Source: Immersiella caudata
Taxonomy: Eukaryota > Ascomycota > Sordariomycetes > Sordariales > Lasiosphaeriaceae
DNA: 64,000 bases
Direction: 5' to 3'
Assembly: GCA_030512335.1 (NCBI GenBank)
Contig: JAULSU010000004.1
Coordinates: 806,001-870,000, forward strand
Shown: piece by piece, positions 45,939 through 58,161 of the stretch
How positions within the stretch are numbered: position 1 is the stretch's first letter
Layout of the letters: each line of letters begins with the position of its first letter
Notes under the pieces: generated by a model
Database searches by the model: none
Seen by the model: the letters and a program-made list of their open reading frames with translations, nothing else
Told to the model about the DNA's origin: nothing
Made by a program: the position numbers and the translations under genes

Positions 45939-46489
45939 GATTTGTGCGCGAAGAGCTCAAAGAATAAAGAGCTGCGAGGATGAAGAGAAGGATAGAGATG
46001 ACTGTTGCGTGCGACGACGGCCTTTTTATCTCTGGCGATCTGCAAGAATCGATCGAGTTTTCAACTCGGCCGAAGAGTCATCCTCGGCTCCTGTCGCCGC
46101 CGAATGACTAGGTTTGCTAAAGTTTGTGAATCGATATAATGTTAGATTTTTTTTTTCGCCGGCGACGGGGAGCTTTGTCATCGATTTTTGTCGTTTTTTT
46201 TTTTTAACTTTGGTGGCACTCGAAGCCGTGGCTCCACGGTCGCCACGTTGATGGTTTTCTCACATACAGCCAACATGAGAGTCAAATGGGCGGAGTGGGT
46301 CGACCCGGAGCCCTCGACATCGACACCATCAGCCACGAGTTGGTCAGCCTCTAACCCAATGCCGCAGAAGAAAACAGAGGAAGCACGACACACTGCAGTC
46401 CTTACGAGATACCTCGAGGAAATTCATGAGTACCTAACCCACAGCCAACACCCCAACTCTCCCCGCCAAACATGAATCATCCCCAGCCC
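45939..46489. other. intergenic downstream of the Tc-like gene
   Basis: Contains T-runs at 46147-46156 and 46192-46205. No gene is recognised. Confidence 0.35.
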
Positions 46490-47280
46490 TCACGCACTTT
46501 TAAGGCGTGGACGAACTGCCATATTCCTCCTCACCTGGCCACCCATTCTTAAACTACAACGGCGCAGAACCCCGTCACTTTTCTTCTGCTTGCTGTTCAC
46601 TTCCATCAAGTTCGCCACTATCCCAGAGAATTTAGAAACGGTGCCCTTCAGCGATTGAATCGTCGTTCCTTGCGATTGGATCGTTTCTCCCTGTTCCTTG
46701 GCCGTTTTTTCCAGAACGTCAAGTCTATCAAGCACCCTGTCAAACTTGTCGTTCAGCCCCTTAACAGCACCGTCCAGCTCTTCGTTCGAAGACGGTTCCC
46801 GCGGATTACCTGACCAGTATCCATATCTCGCCTTATCCCAGACAGCTACCCCTGCTTTAGAGACCAAACCGACAACCACTACTGCAGCCACGTATAGGAT
46901 CGTAGAGGCTCCGAAGATGACCATGTTGCTAGGCGTCGTTGTGGGGTCGGCTGTCGTGCCATCCAGCACTTTTCCAAAACTGGTGATGTGGCCATTCGCA
47001 GCGCCTGACGAAACTTGCACCATTCCGCTGACCAACACTGTAGCGGCCGCCTGGACGACCCGGGGATACTTCGTGTGAAGATTCTTCACCCACTGGAAGC
47101 CCGTCTTTTGAACTGCGATTTGTGTTCCCGTGGAACCCTCTGCATTTGCCGCGGAGCCCTCTGCATTCTCCTGCTGGACGGCAGGTTCACGATCAGCAAT
47201 GACAATCCTCCTGACGCCTTGATTGTTGTTGTTGGCCCCTTCTTCCTCGTTATTCTGTTCCCCCTCTCTAGGCATGGTCC
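46490..47280 (-). other. variable C-terminal region of the Tc-like protein
   Basis: It is downstream of the Rhs core (residues about 2224-2486). First comes an Asn/Glu-rich linker. Then a hydrophobic segment near 2295-2315 (VVQAAATVLVSGMVQVSSGA) and a stronger one near 2340-2370 (MVIFGASTILYVAAVVVVGL). Then a heptad-rich coiled coil at about 2388-2450 (GLNDKFDRVLDRLDVLEKTA) and a basic tail (RRNMAVRPRLKSA). It matches no polymorphic-toxin domain I know. In Rhs proteins this is the position of the clade-specific effector. Confidence 0.6.
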
Positions 47281-50200
47281 CCGCAGGATCGATCTGGTTC
47301 ACCGGGTCGTTTCCGCAGTAACAATACAGATTCTGCCCGCCGGCCGTACCCAGAGGGTCGGGAGATAGCCACCGACCTAAGCCGGGGAGATAGTAGCGTG
47401 CTCCGCAGTGGTAGAAACCCGTCTCCGCGTCACGGCGATAGGATGCATACCGATAGCGACTGGGTGCCTCGATGCCGGCGCGGCAAGCCGCAAAGGTGGA
47501 AGAGCCGAAAGGTGAATACTCCTCGTACGAAATCACACGGGCCTGGTCGTCAACCTCTAAGCCCGAGCTTAGTGCGTATCGCAGCAAGTCTGGGCCTTCA
47601 TCGTCCTGGGCGACTTTGGTGTGCTCGATGAGGACCACTGGGGCGGTGCCTCGTGCTGCTGTCTTAGTGATCAGGGAGGTGCTGATCGTAGTGCGGGCTG
47701 TTGTGCCGTTTCCATCGTATTTGACTTGTATCTCTGCGCCCTCAAGGAAGCGAGTCTCCTTCAGCATGGCAGACTGATCTCTTCCGCCCGGGGAAGATGA
47801 TGTCTCAGTCACCTTCCGGACTCGTACCCCGTCGCTGTTGTAGATGTAGAACGTTGTTTCTGGGTTGCCTCGCTTCGTGGCGGACAAAAGTTGTTTATTC
47901 GCATCCCAATCCATGCGAGAAAAGAGCGCCGTCGACGTGATACACCCGACCAGTCCGGCGTTGTTGCTTGAGTCTGCGTCGTAACTGTAGTGGTCGGTGG
48001 TGCCGGAGATTTCGGTGGTCAAAAGTCTGTTGCTGTTCTTCTGGTACCCGTACTCTCGTGTCCATCCGGCGGTGGCGGCGTCTGATACCTCGTGACATAC
48101 TTGCTTGATGTTGTCGGCGTCATCGTAGGTGTAGGTCTCGGTATATTTGACCATCCTGCGGTTGTCGTTGGAGAGTCCCATGTGAGAGAGAGGGTTCACG
48201 GGGTTGCTCTCATTTCGGCTGAGCGACCCCTGTCCTTCGCCAGACACCAGTTCCCGGCCGGTCGCCCTGAGAAGTCGGCTCCACTGATCGTAAAAGTAGT
48301 CTCGAGTGGGCTCGACCCTGTTGTTGCGGAAAAACACAGTTTGTTGCGCTGCATCGCTGATCCGCACCAAACGACCGTAGCAGTCGTGCGTGTAGTCGAG
48401 GTTTTCAAGCATCGTGCCGTCTCTACGCTGTGTCTTTTTGCGCACGGCCTGTCGTGTGGCTGTGTTGTATTCGAAGCGAGTGGTGCAACCGTTGCCGCGC
48501 TTAATGATGCTAGGAAGCCCATCGGCGGTATAAGTAGTATCGCTGATGTGAGATACCCACCCAGAATCTTTGACGTCGGTCAAGCGTCGCGATTCCAACT
48601 TGTTCATGCGGCCCAGGAGATCGTAGGATCTGCGAGTCTCCCGTCCCAGCGGATCCGTGGTAAGCCACGCTCGATCGAGTGCGTCATGCACCGAGACGTT
48701 CTCATGAGCCTCTGGCAACAAATCCATCTCTTTAGCGCAGTCTATTATGTCTTTGTAAGTCCTTGCAAACTGAGTCGTTGTGCGGAGCGCGTTGCCCTTG
48801 AAGTCATACTCCAGAACCCTTCGTACGCCCGACTGGTCCGCGATGCTGGCGACTCTGCCCTTGAGGTTGTTGCGCTCCGGCGCATCTGTCGACTCGCCCC
48901 AAGTCGTTCTAGAGTGCGTGTACATCGGTTTGCCGCGCGCCTGTCGGATTCGTGTTTCCACTAACCTCCTTGCTTCGTCGTAGATCATGCGCTGAGCAGC
49001 AGACCGGCTATCACACGAGAATATGGGTTTACCGTCACAAGCGAAAACTGTCGTCTGTCTTCCGCTATCCATGCTCAGCAGTGAAATCGTACCTCCATGC
49101 CTGTCGTACTGGCGCGTTTGCACAACTCGACGCGAACTATCGTGTTCGGCGATGACGTGGCCAAAGATATCGTACTCGAATGCTGTAGTCCTTATCCGGC
49201 TGCCGTCTAAACCATTTCCTTCATCTCGACGTATCGATTGGCCGATGCAGTTGACGTGTGACGTTATGGGGTTCGCCATTGTATGGTCCAGACCGGACCT
49301 TTCCGCCCCAAGTTTCGATCGAGCATCGCCATCCCGACTTGCCTCCAGCCATGTCTTCGGGAACAGAGATGCGTGAAGAGACTGGAGGTGAACACCAATG
49401 ACAGGATCATCGCGCGGATTCTGGATGCTTGTCGTGTCGCCTGGTGCCCATGTTGTGCTGGACCATGGCGTGTGGGTGACTTTGGACCATCTGAAATCCG
49501 GGTAGAGCGTCGCGAGCTCCCTGCCAGTGGCGTCGGTAAAGTGAAGCGTGGCGGGTGTTTGGAGACTTTTGAGCGGTCTATAGAGGTGGTCAGACGCATT
49601 AAAGGGGTGGTGCTCTTTGACAACATGTCCGGCACTGTCATGCAGGACGCAAGCCGTGATATTCCATTCCCTCGCAGGGTCTTCGCCTGATTTTCCCCAA
49701 GATGAGACAGCTGAGACTTGAACTGGCGAGATGCTTAAACCGCCGAGGTACGTAACCGACATCAGGATTCTGTCTGGGCTTCTGGCGTCTTCCTGCACAG
49801 GTCCGTTGTGATGATTGGTGCGGCCAAGATGGATCTCCAACGGAGGCAACATGCGTCCAAGAACACTCAAGGGTCGGTGCGAGTGAAGATGCCGTTGTCC
49901 GAGACCCATCAGCAACTCCCTCGCCCGTGCTTCAGTTGGATTCTCCAGGATGGAGACAAGGGTCTCCGCGTCTAAACCCAACACGTCGTTCTCCTCGAGA
50001 ATGTCGCCGACCTGCTCGCCCTCTTTGCCCAGCCGAGCAGATCCCACTCTGGCGCCAAGGGGCCCATAACGCATACCGACTCGGTTTCCATTGGGATCCT
50101 TGATCACCGTTGGCTGCATCGTCCGGTAGTCATTCGAAGCCGTCGTCTCGTTTCCGACCGGATCCGTAAACTTGACCGGAAGTAACCAGTACCTGTCCAT

Positions 50201-53200
50201 CTCGACGGAAGACACGTTGCCAAAGGCATCTTTGCTTTCTCCAGGCGTGAAGAATGACAGCCGAGCCCGGGCCAGTTCTGATTCGGCCAAAACCTTTTTT
50301 GTCTTTGGAAACATCACCCGGCCTTGATGTGCCCACCAGCTCAAGTCACCGGGATTTTCCGCGTCATTCCAATGGCTGGGGTCCAAGTACCCGCCTTCTT
50401 CCATAATGGATTCGAGCGGTGCGCCTGCGAGAAACTTATGGCCGACGCCGTACGCCTGCTCGGCCTCTTGTCGGGTAAGGGTCATCCCCAATTCCTGATC
50501 GACCATGATGACATGCCCGGCTTCGATTTCCCCCAACTTTAAGGGACCGCTCAAGTCTTCACTGCGGTAAAGGATGATTTTCTCCTTTCCTCGAATCCGT
50601 CTCAGGCCTTTTCCGGGAGCGGATGAGTTGTGGAGTTGCTCAGGCGCATCGAGATGGAGAACTGAGATCGGATCATTGCGAGCGACTCGGGATTCGACAA
50701 TTCTAGTCAGCTGCAGCCCGAGAACATGAATGTTCTTGGAAGATGCTATTCGAGGCTTGTAAAAGTCGTTCGGTGTGTTGACCGGGTCTGTGTATTGGTT
50801 TTCCGTATACGTCAACTGACTTTCCTGCTGCGACTCTTGAAGTTGTGCGTCTTGGGACGGTTCCGGCTTACGGCCAAGGAATATCTTGGCCAGCTTTGTG
50901 GCATCGCCGTACTGATTGCGAGCGAGGACCAGCTCATGCTCGATCCGCGGGCTGCGAGCCTCCCGCTCATACGTGCACAAGACGTTTTCAATCTGGGAGA
51001 CCCTGAGCACTTCTGGCCGCCGCTTGTCTTTAGGGTTGAGCATGACCTCGACCTCATAGGCGTTGTCAATGGTCGAATATGGCCTCGTCGCATTCAGAGA
51101 CCCGTCAAGGCCGTAGTGCTCGACCCGCAGCTGCTTTCCTCTCAGCGCCCGAGCTGCCTGGTAGTGGGCCTCCCAGCCTCTGTCGGTTGAGAGTTTAGTC
51201 TGAACCAAGGGCGTCTCAAATGTCCCTTGCGGCACCAGCGGCAGTTGTGTTGATCCAGTGTGGAACCACATTTTCTGATGGTGAACAGGCCGCTTGTACG
51301 GCTTGGCCTCACCGCTGGCCAACTGGAATCGTTCGTGTTCCCACGTTTCCACCATCGCAAATCCTCGGAATTCCTTCTCATGGCCGTCGTAGAAACCATC
51401 GTGGTATGCGTACTTGGTGACGTGCGAAGCAAGGGTAAAAGTGTCGCGGGTTGCCACCGCGCCAACGACGTGGACCGGAAACGGGAGCTTTGTCGTCCAG
51501 GGGCGCCCGGCTCGCTCATCCCGGAGGAAAAACTTGGTCGAAGGCCGGTACGAGATCTTGGTCTCAAGACCCCTTCCATTGGTGAAGGATGTCAAAAGGT
51601 GAGGTTTCCCGGATTCGGCAAGGTCCAGGTAGTGGATAACGGGGACACCATCACCGCCATCTGGCCCAGCCCAGCAAATGCTCGCTGTACCTTTGCCCAG
51701 AATGTCGAGGGCAAAAACGGTAGACAGATGCTCGATTCTGGGAAACTGAGGAAGCGCAACTCCTTCACTCCAGATGTTGCCACAACAGTTGAAATAGACG
51801 AGAGCGCCGCCGTGAGGAGAGACTGCGGAACATGCAGGTTAGCTCATGCCAGGAGAACCTTTTGAGCAAAGCACTCACGGTACATCATGTCCGTCGTTCC
51901 GCTTCCATCCACGTCTAGAAATCGAAGCCGTTCAAAGGTGAACATATCATGACTCTCCATGATCGGTGCATTGCCCATGACAACTTCGCGGCCAAATCTT
52001 CCACCACCCATGTTCGGCCAGTACGAGACGCGACCGTTGGATATCTCGACGATGTCCACCATGCCATCGCCTGACATGTCCAGGAAGTAGGTGGCACTGT
52101 CTCCCCCGTCGTGGTAATACCGGGGTCTTGGCTTTTGGCCGCTGTGACACCTTCGCTCAGGGGAAAAGCCGTCTTTGCCGAGTGATTGATGCCAAACCAT
52201 CTCGCCGGTGTTGTTGTCCACCACGAGCAAGTCGTCGAGGCCGTCACCTGTCAAGTCCGCCCGTTTGACTCGACTGTCATCCAAGCGCTTGTTCAGGATC
52301 GAAGGAAACTCCCGAACCGGTGTCCACCCCAAAGACTCGCCATCCGAGCGCTCACAGTACCCAGTACCGCGCCCGTGCTCGTCCAGGAATACCGCGTCTT
52401 GCTTGCCATTTCCATCAAGATCAGCAAAGTCGACTTGAGATTGACCGACCGCAGCAGGAAAGGCATCGAGGCAGCGAATAGGACCGAATCCATCAATCAG
52501 GTCAAAGTCGACCTCTGGCTCGGAATCTGACTCGGCATCTGTGCTTCCGGGATTCAAGGCCATTTCATTTCGTTGGTAGTACCATGCGCCGTTGACTTGC
52601 ACTAGCAAGCCCTGTGAACCCTCTCCGTCGAGATCGAGCCACCTAGTCATGGTGTCCCCGCTGAGCACGACAATGGACTGTAAACAAGCGGGTTTGGTAG
52701 TTTGCATTTGAACAGTGTCGAGTGCAGGCAACGCCGAATAGCTGAACGTGAGGGGGGCAGAGCTTTCGCTAGCATATGCTCCCTTGGCCGGCTCCCAAAT
52801 GTGGCCCGCGAGGGTGATCGTTGTCAACTTTGCGCCAAAGAGATTCTCCGCGTACTCCAACGTCGACGAAGCAACAAGATAATCTTTCCTCCCAAGCTCT
52901 TCGAAGTGATGAAACATCATGATTCTCCGGCAGAGCCGTTGAGTACGAAGTTCAAACCCTGACTTGCAAGAGGAAAAGGGGTCGAGGCGGATCAACCACT
53001 TCCCGGCCCCCGCGGCTGTAGGAGCTGCGGCATCGTGTTCTCCGTAGTCCAAAACCACTTCGAAGCACCACTTTGCCGCCTCGATCAGCGCGTGGTCGAT
53101 TTCCCAGGTGTCAAGATGACGGCAAGGCGTTGTGTTGCCGTACTTGATGGATTTGAGGTACTTCATTCGGGCTCGAGGATCCTCCGTTTGGCCGCTGGCC

Positions 53201-54006
53201 AACTTACTCCCCTTTTGATCCTCTTCTTCGCCTTCCCAGTCTTCAGCCTTGTATGCGCAGTGGATCGCGTTTCCGAATGCATCGTACGACTCAACCAGGA
53301 GCCAGGAGAAAATCTGCTTCGTTGCATCGCTGTGAACAGCTGGTCGAAAGACACGAGATTCGTCACTGCGGCCGTAAATCTGAGTGATATTCTGATCTCC
53401 CGATATAGTGCGCCAGTACACTTCACCGGCGTTGGTCATGCTGGTCCACCGCTCGATCCGCAAACCCCTCTCCTGCTCGACACGCAGTCTGTACTCGCGC
53501 ACAAGGTACCCGCCGCGCTGCTCTCCAACCTCTCCGTAGTTGACGGGGACGAGATCTTCGCCCTCGGCATGCACAAAGACATCTTCATCCCCGTCGCCGT
53601 ATTGGGGGATGCGATGGGACGTCTTGCGGGAGATGCTCCCCATGTCGAGGCTCCATCCGAGGCCAAAGGGTCCATTGCCGGCGCCCGAGTCATAGCCCAG
53701 GCTCAGGGATGGATGGAAGTTGTTTCGACCAGGGGTGACAGGGAACGGCACACTGAGCGAGAGCGTCCCGGTTGCGGGGTTGACTTGAAAGTTTTGATCG
53801 ATTGATCGCAGCGCCCCGCCCCCCTTTCCGCTGGCGAAATGCGTCGCGTCAAGGGAGGGAAGCTGAACGGATCCGAATGTGGCGGGTGCGGAGCTGGTTG
53901 AAGTCTTTGGGCCGCTGTCAGACGTCATGGACGGACCTAGGAGACTCGACTGGACTTCGTGCCGGCCCAACGAGCCAGACGGCGGGAGAGTTGCATTCAA
54001 CTCCAT
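46490..54006 (-). CDS. SpvB/TcdB/Rhs protein (insecticidal Tc toxin B-C type), two exons
   Basis: Exon 1 is complement 54006-51879 and exon 2 is complement 51822-46490. The 56-base intron (GTGAGT, branch GCTAACC, acceptor CCGCAG) joins phase 1. The product is about 2,486 residues. Order: SpvB domain from about residue 65 (ATGTLSLSVPFPVTPGRNNF, LSLGYDSGAGNGPFGLGWSL); FG-GAP-type repeats at about 540-705 (DLDGNGKQDAVFLDEHG, DMSGDGMVDIVE, DVDGSGTTDMMY); TcdB middle domains; YD/Rhs repeats; and a canonical Rhs core end near 2150-2220 (YRRDAETGFYHCGARYYLPG, LSPDPLGTAGGQNLYCYCGN, DPVNQIDPAG). In bacteria TcB-TcC forms a hollow shell holding a C-terminal toxin delivered by a TcA pore. Here the last ~260 residues hold two hydrophobic segments and a coiled coil. 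No signal peptide and no TcA partner are seen. The frame is intact. Confidence 0.9.
51823..51878 (-). other. intron of the Tc-like gene
   Basis: Donor GTGAGT at complement 51878, branch GCTAACC and acceptor GTTCCGCAG ending at 51823. It lies inside the FG-GAP/SpvB-to-TcdB region, and its removal gives one continuous frame of 2,486 codons. It shows that the gene is a settled nuclear fungal gene. Confidence 0.85.
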
Positions 54007-56447
54007 GGCTATCCGTAAGCCCCCGAATATCGAGGCGATATCTGGACTGGATCAGACCGGGAGCACCTGAGTAACCACAGCTGCGGCCAGACTGTCAGTG
54101 TAGTTTCGTAGAAGATGAAGCGGGAAACGCTGTTTGTTCTTCATACCTTCAAGCTCAGTTGAAATCTTTGATATCTCGGCCGTTGCTGAACAGGGGATGC
54201 GGGGATGAGTGCGGTGCGACCGCCTAGCACCGAATCAGGTCACTGCAGGGGTCGGTCGCGCTCGGGATTGAAGAACGGGGAACACCGGACGGGGGAACAG
54301 CGAGATCGTTCAAGTAATCCGGGCTCCGGTGCCCATAACCTTTGCGTAGATCCGGGTATTCCAAGCTGTCTCCACCGATCCATTCCCAGTACGGCTGGAC
54401 TGACGGGACATCAGGCGGACGCGCACTGCGAGCTGCAGGCCCTTCACGCACCAGCTGCAAGTCCAATTGGCACCAGACGCCCCGACGATCGAGAACGGGC
54501 AGTCGAGGCCCAGATAAGCGGGTAAAACTCGAACTGGAAGTACCTGCGCATTTCAGACATGGCTTCTATTACCTCTAGTGCTGGCTGTCAGTGGGTTCGG
54601 GTGCTCCCGCTGCAATTGACCGCTGTTGAAGCACATTAACTTTGCATACCTAGTTGCAGGTTGCCCCCCAAAGCAGGCAAGCTAATGCGCCCTGCCCACT
54701 ATCGTGGTCTAGGCCCAGCCTGTCTCAGGCGAACTTGGGGGGTGGCGTTTCGTTGCAGAGCTGAAAGCCAGCAAGGAAGCGTCGGCTGAGGTCCGCGCCG
54801 GTTCTGTCTGTCCGGGGCAGTTTTATCCGTTCCGATGCCGGGTGAAGGAACGAGCGCTTTGCAACTTCGCTGGGCCGATTTTGTGATTGGGCGAGGGACC
54901 TTCTTGCGTGTGGGACGGCTTGGCTTCTGGCAGTCCCAAAAAAAACAAAAAAAGGAAATCTCGCAAAAGCACTGCGGAAGCAGCGACCTCCACGTGGTCT
55001 CCACCCTTGCTCGTCAACTTTGCAAATACGCCCTTCCGTGACTGGTCGGGTCTGATCTTCCGGCCAACCTGCAGGCTCGCTGGAGACGCATTATGCAGAT
55101 GGGAGCGCAGTGTTCAGGCCGCCAACGTGTTCTCCCACGTCAGCCCCGAGTTGCGCCAGTGGTTGAGACCGACCGCGCCCGGAGCGCTGTTATCACAAGT
55201 GTTTCGAGGTGTCAGCCACTGTCGGGCAAGATCCAGACCCCCAGTCGTCGACAGGCGCCAAAGGCACCAGTGCCGAGTCCGCCATCTCCTGGAAAGGATC
55301 ACAACCTGGATGGCAATGCAGCGCCGTAGGCGATAGGCCACGGTCATTGTGTGTGTTACAACAATGAAGGGCCTCAGGTTTTGATGATGCACAAGTCCAG
55401 AGACATGTAGTGGAGATCTTCCTCCGCACCGGCAGGTAGCAATCTGTCCGCTTCGAAACTGGAACCTAACGTGAAAACGTAACACCACCTGGCGACGACT
55501 CTGTAACAGATTAGTGATGTCAAGTCCACAGGACTTCTGAATAAGATTAGAGTTCAAATTGTTTTGTGGTCCAATCTCTATCCCGACTGCCATCCGCGTA
55601 TGAAATAACCAGTATTATCAACTCGATGCTGTACCAGCGAGTATGCTGCACCGTCGAACTTGGATCTGGGGAAGATTTGTCGATGTTGTCATGGTTCCAT
55701 AGTTTTCAGAAGGCATCATCTGCCTGGGATTTCTCCATGAGCTTCAATGTGAGCAGTGATGTGTTGAAGTGTTGGATATTCCATACCCAAGTAGACGGGG
55801 CCTTTATTCGGGCAGTCGTGAGTAGTTCCCCCTTCGAATGTTGCCTCAAGGTTAGAACCCAAGCATTCCTCTGCATGCAGGTCGGCCTTCTCATCAAAAT
55901 CTTCTTCAAAGATCTTCGCAACATCTGCCCTTCCCAACAAAACAAGTCTATGCAAGTTTCTGTAGGGGCTAATCACTGGTCGCATGGCTATGGCTGCACT
56001 GCAGTTCCAGAAACGCACAACGACATCTCCAACGCTTGCCTATGGAGGCATCAAGGCGACCAGTTGGTTATTACCGAGGCAGATCCTCGCCCCAAAGCTA
56101 GATTCGTTATTAGTCTTTTTGTTAACAAGGCTAGTGGCGAAGACACGCAGGGCAGCTTCGTGCGAACTTGCGAGGGATTCGTAGTCCCTACCCGTAGAAC
56201 CTTTCCGGCAACATAGCCAATAGCCTTGATGGAATAGGCAATTGTTGAATCCTGTGCATCCTTGTCAGAGTTCATTATGTCGAGCCTCGTCTAAGGCATA
56301 AATGAAGCTAGTACCTGACTCTCCAACATCCTAAGTCCGCAGTCAGATCGCACTTCAATCTGTTGGCCGAGGAATCATCAGTGTCGGCAACACCAGTATA
56401 ATGGTAGACATCGTTTGAGAGCCCAATCAGTCCGTATACCCTGTCCT
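54007..56447. other. gene-poor region upstream of the Tc-like gene
   Basis: About 2.4 kb. A minus-strand stretch near 54270-54400 reads PYWEWIGGDSLEYPDLRKGY in one frame, which looks like part of a protein, but frames change on both sides. Fragments at 55716-56275 on the minus strand (for example RADVAKIFEEDFDEKADLHA, AYSIKAIGYVAGKVL) may be later parts of the decayed HET gene. No intact gene is seen. Confidence 0.35.
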
Positions 56448-56770
56448 TTAAATCCTAACAGCCTTGTATTCTGACAGTTCAATAAAGGTCTCGAGTCTCG
56501 TGATGTCAGTGTGCCAGGTAACCCTAGTCTCGATCAAACGTAGCCTTGTATCGTATCTCAACATATCGTCTGTATCATGCTCCGGGATGCTCTCCAGTGG
56601 ACCAAGCATCCGGATACCATCGAAGCTCCAAACACTTGATCTGCAGGCGAAGATGACATCGTAAGCTAGACATAGCTTCTGAGCAACCCAGAGTCTTGTC
56701 CAGTAAGAGCTATCGGCAAGACAAAAAGGAGTGCGCTTATCGAGATCCGCAGTGTACTTCATCTTGGCGC
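56448..56770 (-). pseudogene. HET-domain fragment
   Basis: The complement reads SSYWTRLWVAQKLCLAYDVI, which is close to the third HET block (YWSRxWVxQE). It is followed by FACRSSVWSFD, as in HET proteins of the short-loop class. The catalytic-looking Glu after Q is a Lys here. The N-terminal HET blocks were not found upstream, and no continuing frame exists, so this is a relic. Confidence 0.5.
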
Positions 56771-57428
56771 CACCGGCCTGAGCTGCTGCGAGCCGTCAAG
56801 ATTGGCCACATGCCCTGCCGCGGACATTGACCCCCATTCGAATATCCGCGGCGCCCCAAGCCATCTGCCTGGATTGCTGCCTCAGACAAGTCGTGACTGG
56901 ATGCGGTGCAAATCCTAACCCACACGCATACGTGTTGAACTGTCCTTCGACGTGAAGACCAACCAGTAGTATCGATGGTAAAATACTCCCCCGCCGCGTC
57001 CTGATAGATGTTGTGGGGGCGGCGAGACAATGCTTACGGCCAATCATTGATGCTAGAGCGGAGATTTCAACATACCTCCATACCGGATACGCGAGGGAAG
57101 TGCAGATGCTCGCTGAAACTCATGTTGGGGAAGGAAGCAAGGCTGTGGCCCCACAACCCCCGCAGACTCTGCTTGGGCAGCATGGGAAGGACGGAAACTC
57201 TTGCGCTACTTCTCTCAACGGGTCTACGACTACCGCTCAAACGACCACCCTGAGACATGCCGACAAATCTTCGAGCTGGCCGCAGGTACTTCCACTGCAG
57301 CGAATGCTCAAGTGAAGGAATAACTGTATTTCTTGACGAACTACGAAGACAGACCCCATTGCAGCACCAGCTCTTTCGCCTTTTTCCTGGTGCGACATCC
57401 TCCGTGCCTGCGCTTGTGAGACTGCCCT
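56771..57428. other. intergenic
   Basis: About 660 bases downstream of the PEBP-like gene. A short piece near 56800-56900 (minus, QMAWGAADIRMG) may belong to the HET relic. Nothing else is seen. Confidence 0.3.
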
Positions 57429-58161
57429 CTACTGCCCAGTAACGTTCCAGTAATTGGCCCGAATCGGCTGGCCCAGGCCGACTGCGGTGGCGAAGGTGGC
57501 CAAGTTGAAACCAAAGGTTTGTCCGACCTGGGTCCTCGATACGGAGAAGGTGGAGTTGGTCTCGTAAAGCCTTTGTGAAATGTCAGCGAAAATTCCCAAC
57601 GAGGGGACAAAGAGGGGTACCGACAGAGAAACGTAGCGGTGGGCATATGGAGGATTCTCGGGCGGAGGACCGGGTCCAACGTAGGCGATGGGACCCGTGG
57701 CTGTCGATGTCAGGGTATTCACGCCGTTGGAGGTCTGGCCGCTGGACTTGAAGCCCGAGATCATTGCGTGCAGATTCGTTCGGCGTGCTCCAGCGCTTGG
57801 GTTTTGGAAATTTGCCGGTCTGGGAAGGAGTTAGAGCTCAAAAGATTCAATGATACAGCGAAGAAGCACTTACACGTCCAAGTCGATCATCATCCAGAGG
57901 TACGTGCCGCTGAGGATGGTGTCTGACGTCCCGATAACGGGTTGTCTCGCCGTCTCTGTGGAGGGTCAGAGAGTGTCTGAGAATGGAGGGGGCTTTGGGG
58001 GTCTTACCAGCCCTCGTCAAGGCTGTTCCAGGCACAGTGATGACCTTGGTGCCGACAATCAGGTCCAGGCGATCTTTGACCTCGGGTGTGAAGCCAGCCG
58101 GGGTCTGCGCAGCAACAAGGCCCGCCAGCGTGACGCCTGAAACCAGCGACTGCAGCAACAT
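57429..58161 (-). CDS. secreted PEBP-like protein, four exons
   Basis: Coding exons (complement): 58161-58008, 57955-57874, 57819-57625 and 57570-57429, giving about 190 residues. The introns (52, 54 and 54 bases) have GTAAGA, GTAAGT and GTCGGT donors; the last is weak but keeps frame. A signal peptide (MLLQSLVSGVTLAGLVAA) starts the chain. The phosphatidylethanolamine-binding fold is seen as TYLWMMIDLDVP, NLHAMISGF, PIAYVGPGPPPENPPYAHRY and FNLATFATAVGLGQP. The DPDxP loop is changed, and the GxHR-type motif is represented by AHRYV. PEBP proteins bind phospholipid or inhibit proteases; secreted fungal forms exist, but their role is not settled. There is no GPI tail. Confidence 0.82.

Noticed and set aside
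48092..48964. 290-codon plus-strand frame
   Set aside because: It is antisense to the Rhs region of the Tc-like gene, with no domain of its own.
53035..53805. 256-codon plus-strand frame
   Set aside because: It is antisense to the SpvB domain and has no recognisable motif.
55566..56216. 216-codon plus-strand frame
   Set aside because: It overlaps minus-strand fragments that look more protein-like; no motif was found.
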